64,000 nt of DNA, from NCBI RefSeq assembly GCF_030445035.2, contig NC_080701.1, positions 22,536,798-22,600,797 of the forward strand. The letters run 5' to 3'. How positions within the stretch are numbered: position 1 is the stretch's first letter; every line of letters begins with the position of its first letter. This document shows, one piece after another, positions 34,955 through 46,646 of the stretch. Both the position numbers and the translations under genes were made by a program. Origin of the DNA: Dasypus novemcinctus (taxonomy: Eukaryota; Chordata; Mammalia; Cingulata; Dasypodidae). Below the pieces are notes generated by a model. The model saw only the letters and a program-made list of their open reading frames with translations. It made no database searches and was not told the origin of the DNA.

Positions 34955-35720
34955 AAAACCCTCGGCTCTGATACCAACCTATGGCATGCACGGCATCCAG
35001 GCACTTCATAGAAAAAGTCAATATTGTTTTGAAGAAACTTGGTAGAAATATGGATGTTAAAGATGCGTCCATTGAGGCCTTAGAGTGAAATAATGAATGT
35101 GTTATTGGAAACTGGAGGAAAGACAATTTTTGTTAATGTAGAAAAACACTTGTTTTCTATAGACTAGTAGTGGAAAAATGGAAATTTATTTTGAAAACCC
35201 AAGAGGAGCAGATTGGAGCTTGCAGAAGGCAGAAATAAATTTGAAGAAAAGACATGTTGAAATGAGTCAGGCAGCGGAACAGAAAGAAAAAAAATATTAT
35301 ATGTGAAATAGCCTAAGGCAGCTATAGAACACCATCAAGCACACCAATATATGCATTATGGGATTCCAAGAAGAAGAGAGAAAGGGGAAGAAGAATAACC
35401 AAATAATGATAGAGAACTTCCAAACCTTAGGAAAAAACATGAATATGCACATCTGAGAAGCTCAGAGAACACCAAACAGGATAATCGAGAAACATACACC
35501 TTGTCATATGTTGATTACACTATCAAATGCAAAGGATGAGGAAATAGCTCTGAAAGCTGAAAGAGAAAATCAACAAGTTACACACAAGGGGAGTCTCAAT
35601 TAGATTGAATGCTGATTTCTCATCAGAAACTGTGGAGGCAAAAAGGCGATGGGTTGAAATACTTAAAGAGGTGAAAGAAGCCAAGTGCTAGGCAAGAATT
35701 TTATATCTCCCAAGATTATC
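34955..35720 (+). mobile_element. Old L1M ORF1 fragment (sense)
   Basis: 35335-35715 has recognisable ORF1 landmarks in sense ('tgggattccaagaagaagag', 'catcagaaactgtggaggc', 'gccaagtgctaggcaagaat'). Stops interrupt it. 34955-35330 is unassigned. Its continuation appears after the palindromic insertion, at 36991-37080. Confidence 0.65.
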
Positions 35721-36990
35721 TTTTTTTTATTTTAAGTTTTAATTTTTAAAGGAGCTTTATTTATTTATTTTAGATTTTTATTTTATTTATCTCCTTCCCC
35801 CCATTGTCTGTTGTCTGTGTCCATTCGTTGTGTGTTCTTCTGCGCCTGCTGGTATTATCAGGCGGCACTGGGAAACTGCATCTCTTTTTTGTTGCATCAT
35901 CTTGCTGGGTCAGCTCTCCGTGTGTGCTGCGCCACTCCTGGGTGGGCTGCGCTCTTTTCACGTGAGGCTGCTTTCCTTGTGGAGCACACTCTTTGTACGT
36001 GGGGCTCCCCTCTGCTGAGGCTCCCCTGTGTGGCACAGCACCCCTTGTGTGCAGCAGCACTGCACGTGGGCCAGCTCACCACATGGGTCAGGAGGCCCTG
36101 GTTATGGAACCCTGGACCATTTTAAAGGAGCTTTAGATTATATAAATGTTACATCGAAAATATAGGGGATTCCCTTATACCCCATCCCTCCCCCTCCCAC
36201 ACTTTCCCCCATTAACAACATCTTTCATTAGTGTGGTACATTTGTTACAATTGATGAATACATATTGAAACATTGTTACTAACCATGGTCTATAGTTTAC
36301 ATTATGTTCTACACTTTGCACAGCACAATTTTGTAGGTTTTGACAAAATATATAATGGCTGGTATCTGTCATTGCAATATCATGCAGAACACTTCCAATG
36401 GCTCAAAAATGTCCCCTGTTATACCTATTCTGCCTCTCCCTCCCTTCACAACCTCTGGTGACCACTGTCTTTATATCAGTGTTAGAAGTTCTTCTATTAC
36501 TAGAATAATAGTAAGTCTATGTTAGTCCATAGTTGCATTCCCCCCTTATGTTTGTTCATTCCTGTATCTTGGGGATTTGGGTATGGTGATGCCAAACTTT
36601 CCTTCCAAATGAGGGAGGGCTTAGAGCCCATGGGGCAGATGGATGGAACTGTCTTGCTTGCAGTGGAAGATACTCTCTGCTTCTTAGTTTAGGCATTGTC
36701 CACCATCATCCTTTTGTTGGTAGTCCTGGGTGAGTCTGATGAACTAGAGTGTAAGTTTTGGGGCATTGGAGTTGTTCTGCATGATCTTGCAATGATGGAC
36801 ACAGGCCATTATACATTTTGTCAGAATCTCTAATTTGATTTTTATTTATTGATTGTTGTAAATGTACCATACTAATGTATGATGTTATTGTTAAGGGAGG
36901 ATGGGGGCAGGAAGGGAGTGGGGTGTATGGGAATCCCCTGTATTTTCTAAGTGACTTTTCTGTAACCTAAAACTTCTCGGAAGATAAAGT
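35721..36990. mobile_element. Palindromic locus built from type B L1 3' ends
   Basis: Without the nested SINE, the left arm (35721-35759 plus 36120-36760) is antisense type B 3' UTR and the right arm (about 36770-36990) is a sense copy of the terminal part. 'aaatataggggattccctta' near 36160 pairs with 'tatgggaatcccctgtattt' near 36928. 'gtggtacatttgttacaatt' pairs with 'tgttgtaaatgtaccata', and 'aatatataatggct' with 'ggccattatacatttt'. The inverted arms span at least 200 bp. Confidence 0.7.
35760..36119 (-). mobile_element. DAS-type SINE, head-truncated, with 16-bp TSD
   Basis: Flanked by perfect repeats TTTTAAAGGAGCTTTA (35744-35759 and 36120-36135). The tail is at the left. The tRNA head at the right is shortened and ends in 'ggaaccctggacca', lacking the outer part seen in other copies. 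Confidence 0.9.
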
Positions 36991-37080
36991 GAAAATAAAA
37001 AAGACATTGGGGGAACATTTAGAAGAAATTATCAAGATATATGAAAGATAAGATCTCTTAAGGAAAGGAAAGGCACAATG

Positions 37081-38110
37081 CAAAAAATTAGTTTATTTTT
37101 GTTTTTAATTTTTAAATTTTATTATAGTCAATTTTTTTGGCTTTGATTGTGGGGAGGTTTTGGGTTGCAGAGGGGTTGTAGCTATGGTCGGGGAGAGTCA
37201 CTGGTCTGGGATCCCAGTGGTGGGGGGATGTGTGTGGAGCATGCTTCTATGGAGTGTGAGTGTGTTCAGGTGGTCATGGAGTGTTGTCTCAGTTGTGGAG
37301 ACCCATAGAATAACTCATCGAGTATTGAATTCCCACACTGATGAGTCCTGCTATATTCTTTCAGAGTGGAGCCTATCAAAGGAGGGTGGACCAATGCACC
37401 AGGCCCTTGATATGCTTGTACTTATGAACTTTTTCCTTGTGAAATCAAAACTTGACCTAGTAATATATATTGCCTAAAGGTTACCTCCTGAAAGCCTCCT
37501 TGTTGCACAAATGTGGCCTCTCTAAGCCATACTCAGCATATAAATTCACTGCCTTTCCCTCAACATGAGACATAACTCCCAGGGATGAGCCTCCACAGCA
37601 CCAAGGGCCAGTATACCAAGTGCCAATTAACGATGCATTCCATGAAATACCTACACCGAGAGGGGGAAATATTAAATGCAAATGAGTTTTCATGGCTAAG
37701 ATATTTCAAAGGGAGTCAGGATTTCATTCCAGAAATTATGCTTATGTGCATCTCAGTAAGATCTCACTGTTTGCCACAGTAAACGATGCTTCAAATAGGG
37801 GTGTTCCTGGTTGCTCTAGAAACATCTAAACACTATAGGCAGGGCAGACAACGCCAGGAAATCAGCACCCTATCAGTGGGCCTCACCTTGGAATTTATGA
37901 TAACCTATCTTTCCCAGTGTATCAGTTAGACTCATTTATAATTTTCCTACATAAGGTTCTTCTATTCCATTTGTTTGAACCTATAATTAGCACTATACCC
38001 ATTAAATATATTACCCAGTGACTTAAATATTCTTGTTGTTCATATGCTGGGTGAGCCTTGAGTCTCCACCGAGTCGTAGCCAATACCTACTCTCCAGTTG
38101 ATCTTTCTTT
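37081..38110 (+). mobile_element. L1 type B 3' UTR fragment (sense)
   Basis: Follows the 3' UTR order of the 42.6-44.3 kb copy: 'gttgtagctatggtcgggga', 'gcatgcttctatgg', 'tgaattcccac', 'ggttacctcctgaaagcctc', 'gcatataaattcactgcctt', 'attaaatgcaaatgag'. It stops near 'tactctccagttgatct', about where the copy at 9.5-10.1 kb also changes. No poly(A) end. Confidence 0.75.
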
Positions 38111-38140
38111 TTAAATGAAGGAGAGATTAAGACACTCTTG

Positions 38141-38669
38141 TTAGAGATTTGGACCTGAAGGGTATTGGGAATGAGAGAAAGAGAAAAAGAGTGAAAGAAA
38201 GAGAAAAAGAAAGAAAGAGAGAAAGAAAAAGAAAGAAAGAAGGAAGGAAAGAGAAAGAAAGAAAGAGAAAGAAAGAGAGGGAGGGAGGGAGAGAGAGAGA
38301 GAGAAAGCTAGGATTGGGGGGTCTGCAAGTAGTGACTCATCAGACAACTTTATTGTTTACAAGGGGCTTCCTATATACCCCAGTCTACCTGACAACAAGC
38401 AGCAACACATAGCCTATGGGACAACAAGCAGCAACACGCAGTTAACTATCAGTATTACTCATAGTCTAAGGAATTTAAAAAAATCTTATCTCAAGATACA
38501 AAGTCTAAGTGTTCTATTTACTACAAAAGGTATGTGCTCATCTTTTCTTTCAGCCTTTAACAGCTTCATCCTATTTGCCAGGAACTCTTAATTACCACAT
38601 TCCTGAGGTTGCAAGCATAGCCATGGAGACAGCACGTCTCTCCTTGGGAGGCCACTGTGCCTCAGTTTT
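38141..38669 (-). mobile_element. Solo LTR, class II-like (antisense)
   Basis: A 529-bp block starts TGTTAGAG and ends TTTTCAACA, flanked by 6-bp CACTCT and CATTCT in L1M sequence whose two sides rejoin ('aagaca' ... 'cagataaa'). An inverted poly(A) signal (TTTATT near 38350) suggests minus orientation. 6-bp duplications are typical of class II (ERVK-type) retroviruses. No viral genes are present. The purine tract at 38168-38312 lies inside it. Confidence 0.65.
38168..38312. repeat. Purine-rich (GAAA)n/(GA)n tract
   Basis: About 145 bp with almost only A and G on the plus strand; low-complexity, inside the solo LTR. Apparent Lys/Arg/Glu-rich open frames are artefacts of composition. Confidence 0.95.
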
Positions 38670-40290
38670 CAACACATTCTCAGATAAAAGCTCAGGGAGT
38701 TCACCACTAATACTGTCCTACAAGCAATGCTAAAGGACATTTTTGAGACTGAAAGGAAAGGACACAGTGGTTCAAAGCAGCATAAGGAAATAAAGACATG
38801 CAGTAAACTTAGTCTTTTGGGTAATTATAAAGGCCAGTATTATTGTATTGTTTGGTGTGTAAAACACTTCTTTCTATAGGTACCAAGATGCAAATGCATT
38901 AAAAACTAATAATAAATTTAGGTTGCTGAACATACATTGTATACATATATAAGTGGTAACAAGTAGAAAAAAATGGTGAAGAGACAGAGGGATATATATT
39001 TGTGCAAGCTATTGAAGTTAAATTGGCGTTACACCCAAAGAACAAAATTAAATGACAGATAAATGGGACCTCGTCAAAATTAAAAACTTTCGAGCCTCAA
39101 AGGACTTTATCTTGAAAGTAAAATGACAACCTACACATGGGTGAAAATATTTGGCAGCCACTTATCTGATCAAGGTTTACTATAAATAAATCCTACAACT
39201 CAAAAATAAAAAGACAAACAGCCCAATTAAATGGACAAAAGGTGAATAGATGTCTCTCCAAAGAAGACATATCAGGGGCCAGAAAACAAATGAAAAGAAG
39301 TCCCCATCATTAGCTGTTTGGAAAATGCAAATCAAAATTATAATGAAATAGCATTTGACACCCATTAAGATAGCTGGTATAAAAAACATTGTTAATAAGT
39401 GTTGGAAATGATGTGGAGAGATAGGAACACTCATTCATTGCTGGTGGCAATGTCAATTGGTGCAGACATTGTGGAGGACAGTTTAGCATTTTCTCAGAAA
39501 GATAAGTATAAAACTACCATGTGATTTTCTTGGTATATGTCTGAAAGAATTGAAAGCAGGAACTCAAATATCTTCATACCAATGTTCATAATGGTGTTAT
39601 TCACTATTGCCAAAAGACAGAAGCAATCTAAGTGTCCATCAACTTATGAATGAGTAAATAAAATGTGGTATATATATATATGTATTGGAATATTATTCAG
39701 TCATAAAAAGGAATGAAGTCCTGATATACAGGACAACATGGATGAACCTTGAAGACTTCATGTAGAGTGAAATAAGCCTGACACAAAAGGACAGATATTG
39801 TATGATCTCCCTGACTTGAAACAATTAGGAAAAGCAAACCCATAGAGTCAGAATATAGAATATAGGTTACCAGGGGACAGGGTGGGTATAGGGAATAGGA
39901 AATTAAGGATTAAAATGTACAGTGTTCCTATTTGAGATGCTGGAACTGTGTTGGTTACGGATAATGGTGATGATAGCACAACATTGCAAAAACAACAGTA
40001 TTGAAATATACATCTGAATGTGATTAAGAGGAAATTTTAGATTGTACGTATGGTAAGAGAATAAAATTTTTTTAAAAATCCATGGACCTACACTACACAA
40101 TTGGTGTATCCTAAGTTAAACTAATGACTTTAATTAATAGTACTATTGTATAAATTTGATCTTGTAAATTGTAATAAATGTTCCACACACATGCAAGGTG
40201 TTGGTGGTGGTGTCATGCATGGGAATCCTATGTTTTATGCATGATGGTTCTGCAAACCCTCAACCTCTCTAACAAAGAAAAAATTGTAAA
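38670..40290 (+). mobile_element. Old L1M/L1 fragments, sense
   Basis: 38670-38990 continues the L1M ORF1 end ('cctacaagcaatgctaaagg'). 39000-39800 is the ORF2 C-terminus in sense ('caaaattaaaaactttcgag', 'acaacatggatgaaccttga'). To about 40075 it is a 3' UTR with an A/T-rich tail. 40080-40290 is another old L1 3' end. No intact frame. Confidence 0.7.
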
Positions 40291-40905
40291 ACAAAAAAGA
40301 GGAAAGAAAAAGGAAAATCACCAATAGGGAGAAAACAGCTGCAAAATATATATTCAGCATAGACTTGTTCCGAGATATGTAAGGAACTCTTACAACTTAA
40401 TGAGAAAACAAACGACACAATAAATTGGACAAAATGTTTCAACAGACACTTCAAGAAAGAAAATGTACAAATGGCAAACACATGAAAGGATATTCAACTT
40501 CATTTGTCATTAGGAAAAGGCAAATTTCACCCACAATGAGATATTAACACACACACACTAGAATGGCTAAAATTAAGAAGACTGACAAGAACTAAATGTT
40601 GGAGGCTATAGAATCTGGGACTCTCATCTACCTGGGATGGGAATCTTTAAAACTGTTGGGCAGTTTCTTAAAAGCCAGGGAGGATCATCCTTGAGCATCA
40701 TGTCCCATGTCAGAAGGAAGGTAGTGAGTTTATTTGTAGAGTTTGGCTTAGAGAAAGCCATGCTTGAGCAACAAGGCGGTTTTTCAGGAGGTAGCTCTTA
40801 GGCATTAATTATAATTAGGCTTAGTTTCATTATTACAGGAATAAGTTTCATAAGTGGAAGCATGAAGATCAAGGTCTTATCATCCTACATGTACAAAGTC
40901 CCAAA
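40291..40905 (+). mobile_element. Diverged L1 ORF2 end plus inverted type B piece
   Basis: 40291-40675 is a sense ORF2 C-terminal relic ('catgaaaggatattcaactt'). 40676-40905 is antisense type B 3' UTR ('catcatgtcccatgtcagaa', 'gagcaacaaggcggtttttc'). The inverted piece abuts the sense L1 that starts at about 40906 and may be the 5' inversion of that insertion. Confidence 0.55.
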
Positions 40906-43900
40906 AAACTACAACAAAGCTTCTACAGCTGATGAATTAGTTCAGTAAACTGGCAGGATATAAGATCAACATGCAAAAACTCAGCAGCATTTCTGTACCC
41001 TAATAATGAGCAATCTGAGGAGGAAATCAAGAAAAAATTCCATTTACAATAGCAACTAAAAGAATCAAATATCTAGGAATAATCTTAACTAAGGATGTAA
41101 AGGACTTGTCCACAGAAAACTACACACTACACACCAAAGAAATCAAAGGAGACCTAAAGAAATGGAACAATATCCCATGTTCATGGATTGGAAAACTAAA
41201 TATCATTAAGATGTCTATCCTACACAAACTGATTTTCAGAGTGAATGCAATCCCAATAAAATTTTCAACATTTTTTACTGAACTGGAAAAGTCAATTATT
41301 ATTTATTTGGAAGGATAGGGGGCCCCAAATAGCAAAAGAGTCTTGAAAAGGAAAAATGAAATTAGAGGAACCATGCTACCTGACTTTAAGTCATGCTACA
41401 AAGCTACAGTGGTCAAAATTACATGGTATCAGCACAAGGATAGACATACTGACCAATGGAACTGAACTGAGAGTTCAAATATAGACACACATATTTGGCC
41501 AACTGTTATTCAACAAGGCCACAAGCAACTCAATTGGGACAGAAATAGTTTTGTTAATAAATGGGGCTTGAAGAACTGGATATCTATACCCAAAAGAATG
41601 AAAGAGGATCCCAATTTCATGCTCTATACAAAAATTAACTCAAGATTGACAAAGACCTAAACATAAGAGCAAAGACAAAAAAGCTCCTAGAAGATAATAT
41701 AGGAAAGCATCTACAATATTTTCTAGTAGAATTTGGTTTCATTAACTTTATACCCAAAGGCAACCAATGAAAGAAAAATAAATAATTGGAACCTCCTCAA
41801 AATTAAAAACTTTCATGCTTCAATGGAGTTTGTCAAGAAAGTGAAAAAGCAGCACTCTTAATGGGAGGTAACATTTGGAACCACCTATCTGATAAGGGCC
41901 TAATATCCAGTATATACAATGAAATTTTACATCTCAAAATTAAAAAGTCAACCCATTTAAAAGATAGGGAAGAGATCTGAAAAGACACTTTCCCTAAGAA
42001 GAAATAGAAATGACTAAAACGCACATGAAAAGATGCTCAACATGACTAGCTATTAAGGAATTGCAAATCAAAACACAATGGCGTATCATCTAACACCTAT
42101 TAGACTGGCTGCTATTAAAAAAACAGAAAAACTACAAATGCTGGAAAGGATGTGGAGGAATAGGAATACTCATCCACTGCTGGTGGAAAATGGAATAGTG
42201 CAGCCACTGTGGAGGATGGTTTGGTGGTTTCTTAGCAAGCTAATGATAGAATTGCCATATGATCTGGAAATCCCACTACTAAGAATATACCCAGAATAAT
42301 TGAAAACTGGGATGTGAACAGATATATGCATAACAGTGTTCAGAGCAGCATTATTCATTCTTGCCAAAAGTTGGAAGCAACACAAGTGTCCATCAATAGA
42401 TAAATGGATAAGCAAAATGTGGCATATACATACAATTGAATATTACTCAGCTGTAAGAAAGAAGTACTGACACATTTAACAACATGGATGAATCTTGAAG
42501 ACCTTTTGTTGAATGAAATAATCCTGTCACTGAAGGACAAATATTGCATGATCTAACTGATATGAACTAAGGATACTGAGCAGACTCACAGAGGTAGAGT
42601 CTAGAAGATAGGTTTCCAGGGGATAAAAAACAAGTAGAGAGTGGTGAACCAATGCTCAGTCTGGGTAGAATACATGATGAGGTGGATGATGGAGGTTTGG
42701 CAGTGGATGAGAGTGATGGTGGTGCAGCGATATGAATAGGGTCAACAATGCTGGAGTGTGATTGTGGGTGGGGTTTGTGTGTGTGTGTTGGGCTATCTAT
42801 AGAGCTGGGGAAGAGTTGGAGGAAGGAACAGGTGAATGCTGGGGAGGTAGAGTACTGTGGTTGAGAATACAATTGTGGGAGTGTTCTTTGGCAACTATGG
42901 CAGGAGAGGGTCACTGGTGCAAGGTGTTGGTGGTGGGATATGTGAGGAGCATGCACTTGGGGCATGCTGCAATGGAATATGAATATTTTCGTATGGCTAT
43001 AGGGTGTTATTTCAGTGGGTGGAGACCCACACAATAAACAACAAAGTATTAAATTCCCATCCTGGGGAGTCCTGTTACATTCACAAACAGAAAGGCAAGA
43101 GTCTCTAGAGTACATAGGCAGTGCCTAATATAAGAAAACAGACCAACACACCAAGCCCTCAATATCAATGCTTTTACTTATGAACCTATTCTTGTAAAAT
43201 TGAAACTTATCCTAATAATATCTATTGTGTAAGAGTTACCTCCTGAAAACCTCCTTGTTACTTAAATGTGGCCTCTCTCTAAGTCAGGGGTTCTTAACCT
43301 TTTTTGTTCCGTGGATGCCTTTGCCAGTCAGGTGAAAACCACAGACCCCTTCTCAGAATGTAGCAGCAGAAAGTTTTATGGCGCTTAACATTTTCATGTC
43401 TTTAAATTAAGTTTTAGGATTATTCAAAACTACATTTTACAACTTTCCCATAATTTCAATACCTGATAACATAACATGGTTAACATCTGTTCGAACAGTC
43501 ATTTTTGGCAAACATTTAGAAATTCGAGTTTCTCCACGGTGTCATAAAACCATCTCCACCATCCTTACCAACCTTTTTGCAGGCAGTTATCCACTGCACT
43601 CAGAATATGCTACATAAAAATAAAAATCATATTAAGTCCACACTATACTGTGTATTATTTAATAAATATATCATACACATACCAACATGTCCCCACAAGA
43701 ATAAAGTGTGTGTGTGTTTTAATTTTCAATTCAAGCTCACGGACTCCCTGAAATCTTTCCATGGGTGGAAATAAACTCACTTCCTTCCTCCAGCATGGGA
43801 GATTAGTCCCTGGCATGAATCCCTGGGACCTAGGGCTTATTACCAAGCACCAACCAGTGATGCATTTGTAAAAAGACCTTAAACTAAAGGGGGCAAATTA

Positions 43901-44523
43901 AATACAAAAGAAATTTCAAAGTGAGTCAGGAGGTCAATCCAGAGGTTAAGCTTAGGCACATCTCAGGAAGATCTAACTGTTACAGTAAACAAAGACTCAA
44001 ACAGGAGTTCTCCTGGGGGCCTCTAGAGACATCTGGACCCTATAGGCCAGGCGCACAACCCCATGAAATCAGCACCCATCATTGGGCCTTACCTTGGAAT
44101 ATATGATAACTTATATCTCCAATGTAACAGAGTTAGGCCCATTCATAGTTTCCCTGCATGTCATTCTTCTACCCCTTTTTTGATCTTATAATTAGCACTA
44201 GACCCATTAAAATATGTTCCAGAGACTTAATTGCTCAGTCTGTTCATATGCCAGTTATATGGCATAACAGGCCATAAAACCTTCTGTCAAAATCTATAAA
44301 ATTGTATGGTGCAAAGTGTAAACCATAAGGAAAACTATAGAGCATGGTTAGCAGCAATGCTTCCATATTTGTTCATTGATTGTAACAAATGTACCATACT
44401 CACGTAAGATGTTAGCAACTGGAGAAAATACGAGAGGGGAGGGGGTTGGGAATATGGGAATCCCCAATATTTCCAATGTAACTTTTCTGTAACTTAAACT
44501 TCTTTAAAAATAAATTTAAAAGA
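40906..44523 (+). mobile_element. L1 type B, 5'-truncated, sense, with full 3' UTR
   Basis: ORF2 from the late RT domain to its end is at 40906-42560. It includes a frame at 41106-41318 with [20 protein letters not shown] and NAIPIKF, and a later one at 42078-42299 with the CWRGCG-like region. A 3' UTR of about 1.9 kb to the A-rich end at 44523 follows, interrupted by a hAT-like element. ORF2 is broken and cannot retrotranspose. Confidence 0.85.
43285..43768. mobile_element. Longer hAT-like non-autonomous element
   Basis: Starts CAGGGGTTCTTAACC and shares terminal and internal blocks with the 193-bp element at 20326 ('cctttgccagtcaggtgaaa', 'tgtgtattatttaat', 'ttcaattcaagctcacgg'). The right terminal inverted repeat is eroded, so the right edge is approximate. 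Nested in the type B 3' UTR. Confidence 0.65.
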
Positions 44524-44529
44524 AAGATC

Positions 44530-45500
44530 CAGTTCTCGCGTGGCCACTAATCTAGTCTATGCGGGCAGAAAGTGGCTGCACTTGCCTGTAGAGGCTGAGG
44601 AAACCTTGTCCCTCCTCTTACCATGTAAGGGGTGGGGAAGGAGACACAGATGTGTCCAACAGTTTAGTCTGTGCAGGTCAAAAGCAGCTGCAGTTGCCTG
44701 GAGAGGCTGAGGACTTATTCTCTCTCCTCTTGCCCTGTCATGGATGGGGATAGAGCTACAGGATTGCCTGACAATCTAGTGCATGTAGACCGAAAGAACC
44801 TGCAGTTGCCCAGAGAGTCTGGGGAAACACTGCCCCTGTTCTGTCCTATCAGCAGTGGGGATGGAGCTTCAGGTGTCTAACAATCTAATCTGTGTGTGCT
44901 GAAATTGGGTTTTCTGGGAAGCCTGGTGCAGGTACTTCAGTTTCCTCCCTGCCAGAGATAGGGGTAGAGCCCAGGCCAGGGCAGCAATCCAACCTGGGTG
45001 GAAAGAAGCCAGTCCCTACCATCACTGTGATTTTCAACCAGCCCCAATTTCCCCCATGCCTGGGGTGGAATTAAAATGGAGGCTACCAGGCTTTTTCTGA
45101 CCTGGACAAGTTCAAACATTAGCTGTTCTTGGAATTAGATTTTTTCCAGCCAAATTTAGTAATCAGTAGCTGAAGTTGGTGCCCAACAGTCTCTTCCTTC
45201 CCCTTTTCTGGGAAATGGAGCTTCCAACTCCAACCAGGAAATAGCGCTCAAAGCGTTTTATGCTGCCAGTGGGGATGGGCACTGGTCTCCATGGCATGGT
45301 TTGTTCTACTCAAAAATTTTCACTTCAGCTGGGCAATCTCCTCCTCCCATTCTTCTAAGGATGTTGCGGGATGATCTTCTGGTCTTCTGGGTCACCCCCA
45401 CAGGTGTGTTAGATAGCTCTGGCTGATTATTATTAACTGCCCTGTAGGATGAGCTGACTCTTGGAGCTCCCTACTCTACTGTCATCTTTCCTCTCTCTTC
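44530..45500 (-). mobile_element. L1 5' UTR (antisense) with tandem monomers
   Basis: Read on the minus strand it starts at about 45495 (reverse complement of 'tctactgtcatctttcc', the GAAAGATGACAG-like L1 start) and runs into repeated units at 44546-44900. No ORF1 is attached here. Confidence 0.65.
44546..44900. repeat. About three 110-bp tandem units in L1 5' UTR
   Basis: Each unit contains a variant of 'aatctagt(c/g)(t/c)atg', 'gctgcagttgcctggagagg', 'ctgaggaa', 'cctcttgccctgtca' and 'ggtggggatggagctacagg'. Units start near 44546, 44660, 44773 and, partly, 44880. Confidence 0.8.
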
Positions 45501-46385
45501 TTACCCGGTGTCTTAATATCCTTAATCTCTTTAGCCATCTCATTGAGTTTGTTAGGGGGTTTTCTTTGAACATCTGTGATTAGTTGTCTCAATTCCTGTA
45601 TGTTTTCTGGAGGCTTAGTTTTTTCCCTAGACTGGACCATATCTTCTTGTTTGTTAGTAAGGCTTGTAATTTTTTTTTCTGGCGTCTTGGCATCTGATTT
45701 TCTTGATGTATTTATTCTGGGCTGTTTCTCTCTTTAGTCTAGGGTTTCCTTTGTGCTAAAGCCCCTCTTTAATATGTGGTTCATTTATTTTGGAACTTTA
45801 TAATATCATATTTGGCCACTCTGAATTTTTTCAGCTCCTATTCCTGTCTCTTGCCCTTCCTCCCGTGCTGGGAGTGGCATAGGAGGCAAGGATGTGTTTC
45901 ATACTTTTATACTCTAAGTCATTCAGGCTGAAACTACCCTTGTTGCCCCAGGAACCAATGAAGCTCTCCCCACCTTTCTCCTCTGCCTGGGGTGGAGATG
46001 AAGCCATAGCCATGGACAGTAATCCAAGCTATGCGGGCAAAAATTGTCTGTAGTTGCCTGAAGAAACTGATGAACCTCCACACACTTTCATTCCCTGTCT
46101 TAGGTGGGGATATAGCCTCTAGTGTGTGCAGTAAATTAAGTAATGCAGGTTGAAATTGAACTGCAGTTGCCTGGACAGACTAATGAAGCTCTGTCCACCT
46201 CCCTCCCTTGTCAGGGTGGGGATGGAGCCACAGGTGTGGGCAGGAATCTAAGCCACGTGGGCAGAAACCATCTGTAGCTGCCCAGAGAGATTGATAACAC
46301 CCTTCCCACCCTTCTCCCCTGCCAAGGGTTGGGACAGAGCCATGACTATGGGCAATAATTCAAGCTGTGGGGGCTTAAACCTAAT
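45501..46385 (-). mobile_element. Second L1 5' UTR plus ORF1 start (antisense)
   Basis: 45520-45800 resembles the ORF1 N-terminal coiled-coil region in reverse ('agccatctcattgagtttgt'). From about 45870 it enters three repeat units (starts near 45900, 46020, 46130 and 46240) of the same type as at 44.55 kb, for example 'tgcagttgcctggacagact' and 'gtcagggtggggatggagcc'. Confidence 0.65.
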
Positions 46386-46609
46386 GTAGCTTTGTTTATA
46401 TTAACTAATTTATCTCTTTGCTATCAGATACATTTTCCTGCTGCTTTGAACATAGGATAATTTTTACTGGATACAGTTACTGTATTTTTTCTTCTATTTT
46501 TATTTAAATGTTACATTCGTGATATGATTTTGTACTTAGCATTGTTACTGATTTTAAGGTTATTTTTTAAAAAATACTGTAATGTCTTTTTGGAATTCAG
46601 AGGGTGGAG
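46386..46609. other. AT-rich, unrecognised
   Basis: No gene or family seen. It contains the left arm of a perfect inverted repeat (46585-46599). Confidence 0.4.
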
Positions 46610-46646
46610 TGTAACAGTTCAATATTATTTATGAATTCCAAAAAGA
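46585..46646. repeat. Perfect 15-bp inverted repeat, 32-base spacer
   Basis: TCTTTTTGGAATTCA at 46585-46599 and its exact reverse complement TGAATTCCAAAAAGA at 46632-46646, across the left end of the LTR-like element. Confidence 0.9.

Noticed and set aside
38149-38412. Highly charged Lys/Glu/Arg frame
   Set aside because: Product of the purine tract inside the solo LTR.
38870-38930. 'ctttctatag' followed by a short open stretch, possible extra tail exon
   Set aside because: It lies beyond the ADAM32-like stop and within old L1M sequence; no S/E/Q/T repeat.
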